This document shows, in pieces, positions 57,681 to 64,000 of a stretch of 64,000 bases of DNA (the first letter of the stretch is position 1; each line of letters begins with the position of its first letter). The stretch lies in contig JBLDXI010000017.1 in assembly GCA_047495785.1 (NCBI GenBank), positions 372,001 through 436,000 on the forward strand, in the 5' to 3' direction. Position numbers and translations under genes: made by a program. This DNA is from Lepidodermella squamata. Its lineage: Eukaryota; Gastrotricha. The notes beneath the pieces are model-generated. The model searched no databases. It had not been told where the DNA came from and saw only the letters and a program-made list of their open reading frames with translations.

Positions 57681-60600
57681 TTAGAACTTGATGATGCAGT
57701 AGTTTTCGAGGCCTGATAGAACCAAGTAGGTGATCCACAGGAGGAAGTAGAAGGAGGCAGAAAGGTAGCGGATGACGGGCGGGCCGCCGAGCTCGCCGCC
57801 GACCGGCTTCAACCGGCGCAGCAGCAGCACGAGAATGGCGAGCGCCGCCATTGAGCAGAACGTCGTGACGGAGAAGGCGAGCGAGCCGGGCTCGACGACG
57901 AACTTGGTGCCCTGCGACGCGTGGTAGACGGCGGCGACGAGCCACGCGATGCCGATGCCCAGGAACACGTTGACGGCGTTCGAGCCGGTGATGTTGCCGA
58001 TGGACGCGTCCGCGTACTGGTCCTTGACGGCGGCGACTTTGGACGCGAACGTGTCCGGCAGCGACGTGCCCAGCGCGACGAAGCTGATCGACGTCAGCGA
58101 GTCCTTGAGGCCGATTGTACAGCCGAGGTGCGAGGCGAGGTCACCGATGACGGCCGTCAGCGCGCCGATCATCGCCAACGAGAACACAAAGCTCACCCAG
58201 CCATGGCAATAATCTGAAAAAAAAACAGAAAAAAAATTTATAAAATATTTTCAAATTTTCAAATTTCCGAAATTGTTGTTGCCAAGAGAGTTCCGCATCG
58301 ATTTTCCGCGATTTCAACGAAGAAATAAAATTTTTAGAAGAAAACCCGAAAAAACCCGATTGGTGTGAAATTTCGGTAATTTTCGGTATTTTAACAGGTT
58401 AGAGCAAATTTCTCCGAATTTTCAGGCTCTTTGAATCTCAATGACTAAAATCTACCCAAATTGAGAAACTTTAGTAAAGCTTCAACCAGCTGAATTTTTC
58501 CCGACTTTTCGAAGAATTTTTCGAAAATAAAGCCTTTTCATATTCATTCGAATCCTCAACATCTAAACTATTAAAAGGTTTGAAGACTTTTTAACATCGT
58601 TTGTCTATTTCTTAAGGGAGACTATGGACTTGAAAAACCAGAAAATCTGAAAAAATTCTTACCGGTGGGTGGGACGAAAGCGAACAAGACCTTCCAGAAA
58701 ATGGTGATGTAATGCATGACGTAGTCGCTCCAGCTGGGCACTTTCGGCGGCTTATCAGCCCCGGCCTCATCTTCGTCATCATCATCATCGTCATCAGCGC
58801 TAACGGTTATCGCATCGATGAACTGTTCGCGCCAGCTCGAAGTCGAAACTTGATTCGCGACATTTGTCGCATTTGCAATTTTGTCAATGGTTTTCTAAAA
58901 CAAATTCAAATTTTCAAAATTTCAATTTTTAATTAAAAAAATAAGAACTTACGCGGAATTCATCGCTCTCATGAATTGAAACTTTGACTAGCTTGATCTC
59001 GCCCAACTTTGGCCTGCCGAGATTCGCGACCTCACGCTCCTGTTCAGATAGCCGAGTTTCATCGGCAGTTGGTTCTAAAAAAAAACCCAAAAAACCCCAA
59101 TTATTCCACGTTCAGTTGATTGTACAAATCACAGATCGTTATAAAAGCATTTAGAACCCGAGAGCAGCGATGAATGGGAAAGTAGAGGCCGGAAAGGAGC
59201 ACCCCAGTTCACACTTTCAACAAAATACCCTGTTAGTTGTTAAGCCACTCCGCGGGAAAAATTTCCATCCTCCGAAAAAAGTCCGATAGATTGAGAAAGA
59301 TTGCACGATATTTTTCATCATCAAGTGACAACAATTATTTTCATGTTTTTTTTCGAAAAAAATGAGTTAATAATATAGCCAACCTATGCACATTCCAAAC
59401 ACTTTCTGGCGGGCATATTCTTGGGCGATATGTTTAGGCGCTGTGGATGAAGTCAAGGGATAATCTTTTACGTTATCATATGTTTCAATTTCATCATCAA
59501 TAGTATCAACATGAGCTTTAACGATGAAAGAAAAAACAAGAGAAAAAACACAAAATAATTATAAATTTTTTCGAGTTCAAAGTGAGTAGAGAATAAAGCA
59601 AGTTGAAAGACTGGTAAGAAAAACCGAGAGAAATTAAATTTTTTCGTAATTAATGGGATCAAAGCTAAAAAAACTCATGTTAATTCATATTTTTTTCTCA
59701 TCAAATTCGAAGATATAAAATAATGATGTTTTTTTTCTTGGAAAAGCGAACGCCACGCGCTAATGGTTTCGGGTGTTTACAACATATCTTAGCGTTCTTA
59801 CCCGGTGGTTGAACACCCCCAATCGGTGCCACCGCTTTAATAGCTGATTGTAAGTCTACAACAAGTGCGCATTATTACATTCATATCCAAGCAACGTTGT
59901 TGAGATTTTCGCAACTTAAAATTGAATGAAAAATTAATATATTACGGCGACTTACCCAGGTACCAAGTTGGTTCGCCGAGTTCAATGAAGAATGTCTCAG
60001 CTTTTTCATATTTAGACTCGTTAACAATTGGAATTCGAATTTCTTGCCTGAAAAAAATTGAATATAAATTTTTTTCAATAGAATTTTGAAATGTTCTTAC
60101 TCAGTTTGGTTATCGTCGAAAACAAGTTTGCCCTCGTCGATGACCTGGTAAGCCATACCCGGCACGGCGGTACCGGGCCGCGTTGCGTACGGAATAGTGA
60201 CGGCACCTCGGGCGCCCGATTTACGCGTGACCTTGACCGCGGCGAGGCCAGCATCTTCCGATACCGTAATTTCAGACTGTTCAAACGTGAACACGCCGCC
60301 GTGGTCATCGTCCAAAATCATAACGGTAGCTTGGCAGACCCCGAGAGCCACCTTAACCTATAAAGAAATAATAAAAAAAAACAATTAAATTTGGAAAATA
60401 TTATAGAAAATTGTAGAACTTCAATCTTTTTAAATTTAATTTCGATGAAAAATTGAAATTCGATGAAATAAAAATTGAAAATTTGAGGTCAACAAATTAA
60501 AATGTCATGAAATGAAAAATTGAAAAAATCGAAATTTTTAAAAAATTGTAAAAATTTATGAAATTTGAATCCATTTTATTTTGAATTTTAAATGTGAAGT

Positions 60601-63600
60601 TCTTGAAAAAACTTGAAAAAACTAACCATGTCTTTGTACTTATCAGCGACCCTGATATTGGTCAATCGAACGTAGAAGTGTTCGTCCTCTTCGAAAACGT
60701 CATCATCAATGACTTCAATGTTGAACTGTTTATGCCTTTCGCCCGGGTAGAAAGTGAGCGTCGCTTTGGTCGCCGTGTAGTCTTTACCAGCCTCAGCCGA
60801 TCCGTCGACCGTTTCATAGTCGACCATGACAATGTTGTCCAAATCGGGGCCGTCACGCGTGACCGTGACGGCGAACGAGCCGACGCTTTCCATAACAGCG
60901 TAAAAATCCGGCTCGAAAAACACGCGTTGAACATCGTCCTTAACGGCGAGAATCTGCGAAGCTTTAGCTGCTTCCTATAAATAGCCGGAAAAAAATCGAG
61001 GAAAAAACAATAAATTTCAGTTTTATCGATATACATCACGTCAAAAGTTGAGCATGCGTTTCTACCGATTCTTTTTTGTCACCATCGTATAATTAAAGGG
61101 TCACCTTAAAACGAACGCAAACCAAGTTTTTTTTGTTCAATGAAAAAAACCGAAATTTCAGTTGACTACCAACTACTTGAAAGCGGCGTTTCACAAAACT
61201 GACAGTGAAAAAAGGCGCGGAAAAAAATGATAGGATTAGGGAGGCGAACGAAAACTGAATAGACTTTCAAAGTATAGACTGACTTGATTTTTTTTAACGC
61301 AAAGCGGCGCTGATAAATCGGTCGAATACAACTCGAAAGCAAGCTGATATATTGGATTTTCTACCCAATCAAATAAAGACTACAAGCGGGAAATTACTCG
61401 TTGGAATTGAGTGGAATTAGACAGGTTAAGTGTGAAAGCGACTAAATTCCGATCCAAAATGGGCCGGAAATATGATATCTAAGAAGCATGTATTCAGCAG
61501 GGGAAAAAATCGTGCCGAAATTCGGTTTCACTCGAAATTTTCCCAAATAAACAGGTGCAGTATAGTTGAAGTAAGTCGACGATGTGCATTTTCGTGTTTA
61601 ACAGGTAAATTCAGTTTTGTGATATTAATTTGTTTTAAATTATCACAAGAAATGTTGTGTGTTTTTTTTAAATTAATTGATATATAATATTATGTTATAC
61701 ATCACGTGTGAGAGATTATGTAAACAAGCTTACATTTCCATCCGGCTGTGGTTTGGTGAAAAGTATTAAAAATGAACAAATACATAGGTAAAATAAGTTA
61801 TTAAATTAAAAATATCGGCTAAAATTAAAAAATCATCATCGCAGTAATTCGTAGATTTTCTTTACTACTTATTAATCTACAAATTACGACTAAAATTTCA
61901 AAAAATCTGACGGGAACACATTTGGGAAAAAAATTAGTTTTCATTATTTTAGGATTTTGGAAAAAAAATTATCTTAATTTTTTATTTTCAAGCCGCAACT
62001 TACCGCTTCGTGCATGAGCCGCTCGTGGACCTTTTCACGCTTGATAATCGCGCCCGAACCAACCATGCGGCGCGTGGCCTGCATGCGGTAGAAGCCGCGG
62101 CTTTTCGGCAGCCGCTTCACGAGTTCAACTTCGGCCATTTCTTGCAACTCGAGGGCCGATTTGTCCGGGTAACGTGTTCGAAGCTCTCGCAAAATGCGAA
62201 TAAGCTCCTGTTGTTGCTGATCCAAATTCTGATAAAAAATAAGAACACGAATTAAAATCGAAAAATTAATCGAAAAATCGCTAAAAAAGAATAATAAATT
62301 TTAAACATAAAAATGCAAGCGAGGAAGCTGTTAATCAGGATTAAGGTGGGGTAGTCATTAGTTGTTTTTACCTTCGTCCAGATTGGGTGAATAAAAAATT
62401 AACCGAAACCAGTTTTAAAGGTGGCCCAACTATGACCCTTATCCGCTATTTTTTTATTCGTTAGTGGATTTTATATACTATTTTTTTTCAGACCTCGGCC
62501 GATTGCGGATTGAAAAGTTGATAGAAAGTTCGAGCATTCATTCGAGACTTCATAAATATAGCAAGAAAATATTCTCAACAACTTGCGAGTGTGAGTATCA
62601 AATAAAAAAAAATGTGCTTCAAAAAATCAACGAGTGCAAGGTGTTTCAAATAAAACCCGTGAAAAATGGTTTTACTCCACTCCTGAATATTTTTTTTCCC
62701 AACTTCTTCGCCTTCCTGGTTCGTAAAATCGTTCCAGCGTTCGAAAATGTCGGCAATTCTACTGCCGCGTCTTGTAGAATGCTGCAGCAACGTCACAATA
62801 AGCGAGCTACCTTGCAGGTGCGGATGTCTTTTCACATGCTTGAAAAAATCAAATCAACGGACAAGAACACAAAAATAATCAAACAAAATATAAGCGTGGC
62901 GGGATGATATTTCAAAATAATAGCAAAATTAAACGCTCTAAAAACGATCTAGAAAATGATTTTTTTTCGTTTGAGATTACTCTTATAACTTCTTCGATTT
63001 CAGGCGAGTCGATGTGTCTAATATCTTCGAGATCATGAGGATGCTTCGCCTTTTTGCAAGGTTAATGACAATTGGTTAAAGAAATCACGGCAAAACGCAA
63101 ACAGGGGTCACTCTAAAATCGTCCGATGATTCATCAATAAATTCCCCCTCCCAATAAATTTAGCGCAAGCGATGAGAGCGAGCTGAAAAAAATCACCCCA
63201 TCACAGGAAAAATGGAATAAATGGCGCTAGAAAATTCGGAAAACAATGAATCATCAGGCGATTTTTCTGCATTTTGAGGCGGATTTTTTCTCTGAAAACT
63301 TACGGCTAAATCTTCATCAGTCATACGAGCCAGCATGCTTTGATCAGCAGCCGTGGCGCCACTTTGAGCGGTTAGCTCCGTTCCAGCGGCCTCGCCACCC
63401 TCCAACATGTGCATCTCAGCCCCGTCGGATTTCGACGGGCCGCCCTCCGCGTCGACGTACGTCAGCTGTTTACCACCCGGGCCTCGCACCTTTTTGCGGA
63501 AAAATCGACCGAAAAGCAGTTTCCGGTCGACAATCCACGACGAAAGAACGGTGAGTGGGAAAAACATGAAGGTTAAAACGCCCTCCCACACTTCAACCTC

Positions 63601-63942
63601 GCCCGGTGATGTGACTGAGATAATGCAGTACAGCCATAGGTAGGCGAAAACGGACCACGAGGCTGTTACGAAGAAAACGCGCAAAAATTTAATGCGCTTC
63701 ACCTCCCCGCCGCTGACCACCAGAATGCACAGGCCGGTGATGACGAAGAGGTTGTAAGCCGCTGAGCCGACAATGGTGCCCGGGCCAAGGTCGCCGGCGT
63801 CAAACCGGTTGCCGCAGATTTCGATAACTGAGAGAAGAATTTCTGGGGCGGATGAGCCGAGCGCCATCAGGGTCAAATTTGATACGGTTTCGTTCCAAAT
63901 TTTGACGCTGATTATTTGAACTTCGCCATTTTTCCGCTTCAC
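57681..63942 (-). CDS. SLC8: Sodium/calcium exchanger (SLC8/NCX/CALX), 3' part
   Basis: Ten exons in the window: 63304-63942, 62004-62228, 60627-60974, 60101-60357, 59956-60047, 59802-59855, 59384-59515, 58953-59074, 58663-58894 and 57681-58213; 877 residues. N-terminal exons lie past 64000. Visible: second half of alpha-1 repeat ([20 protein letters not shown]), large cytosolic loop with two Calx-beta domains ([30 protein letters not shown]), [13 protein letters not shown], and alpha-2 repeat ([37 protein letters not shown]). It swaps Na+ for Ca2+ across the plasma membrane. In CBD2 the usual acidic Ca-binding pair reads [11 protein letters not shown], suggesting weakened Ca2+ binding, as in fly CALX. 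Exons of 54 and 132 bases are symmetric and sit where mammalian NCX1 has cassette exons. Confidence 0.95.
60975..62003. other. NCX intron, about 1 kb
   Basis: AT-rich intron, no nested gene or repeat recognised. Confidence 0.5.
62229..63303. other. NCX intron, about 1.1 kb
   Basis: AT-rich intron. A plus-strand ORF at 62464-62907 has no domain and biased composition; treated as chance. Confidence 0.5.
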
Positions 63943-64000
63943 CTGTAGAATCAAATAAAAAAATTAACATAAAGAGAAAGCAAAATGGAGTATTTTTTAA

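Noticed and set aside
62464-62907. 147-codon plus-strand ORF inside an NCX intron
   Set aside because: AT-driven composition, no domain, antisense to a well-supported gene.

Overview
The window is animal nuclear DNA: about 19 protein-coding genes with mostly short introns (many 40-70 bases) and normal GT-AG splice sites. Animal-type families include a sodium/calcium exchanger with Calx-beta domains, a claudin-like four-helix membrane protein, BTBD9 and SPATA1. DNAAF1, CFAP70 and IFT139/TTC21B indicate motile cilia or flagella, which argues against a nematode. I cannot name the species. Almost every gene has a splice acceptor 7-17 bases before its start codon, and several same-strand genes lie 63-272 bases apart. 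This suggests a lineage with spliced-leader trans-splicing and operon-like gene strings.

Layout. 0.9-2.7 kb: ADCK1 kinase-like gene (-). 3.7-3.9 kb: a 53-residue lysine/alanine-rich basic protein (+). 6.5-8.9 kb: RNA polymerase II subunit RPB9 (-). 9.7-11.0 kb: unrecognised 270-residue protein (-). 13.4-14.8 kb: intronless, divergent eEF1A-like gene (-). 16.9-17.9 kb: claudin-like membrane protein (-). 18.4-22.1 kb: a complete Mutator-like DNA transposon with terminal inverted repeats, a perfect 9-bp target-site duplication and one open spliced gene (transposase, SWIM finger, Ulp1-type protease). 22.3-25.2 kb: BTBD9 (-). 26.0-29.6 kb: HYLS1, MRPL4 and TFIIS in a tight same-strand string (-). 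30.2-33.3 kb: NEK9-like kinase with RCC1 repeats (+). 34.0-36.6 kb: SLC10A7 (-), with a 1,026-bp non-autonomous inverted-repeat element in its first intron. 37.3-39.1 kb: two tandem macrodomain (MACROD-type) genes (-). 39.4-41.1 kb: DNAAF1 (-). 41.8-47.1 kb: TTC21B/IFT139 (+). 47.4-53.4 kb: CFAP70 (-). 54.1-55.3 kb: SPATA1 (+). 55.4-56.6 kb: CDK20 (+). 57.7-64.0 kb: SLC8/NCX exchanger (-), whose N-terminal exons lie beyond the right edge.

How the genes fit together. Five consecutive genes (DNAAF1, TTC21B, CFAP70, SPATA1, CDK20) act in cilium or flagellum assembly or function or in sperm. HYLS1, and less directly NEK9, extend the theme. DNAAF1/TTC21B and CFAP70/SPATA1 are divergent pairs that could share promoters. 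The rest are housekeeping genes (RPB9, TFIIS, eEF1A, MRPL4, ADCK1) and membrane transport genes (SLC10A7, NCX). The most distinctive item is the intact Mutator-like element that encodes its own Ulp1-type protease. All exon joins were built by hand from splice sites and reading phase. Family names rest on remembered family motifs, not on a database search.
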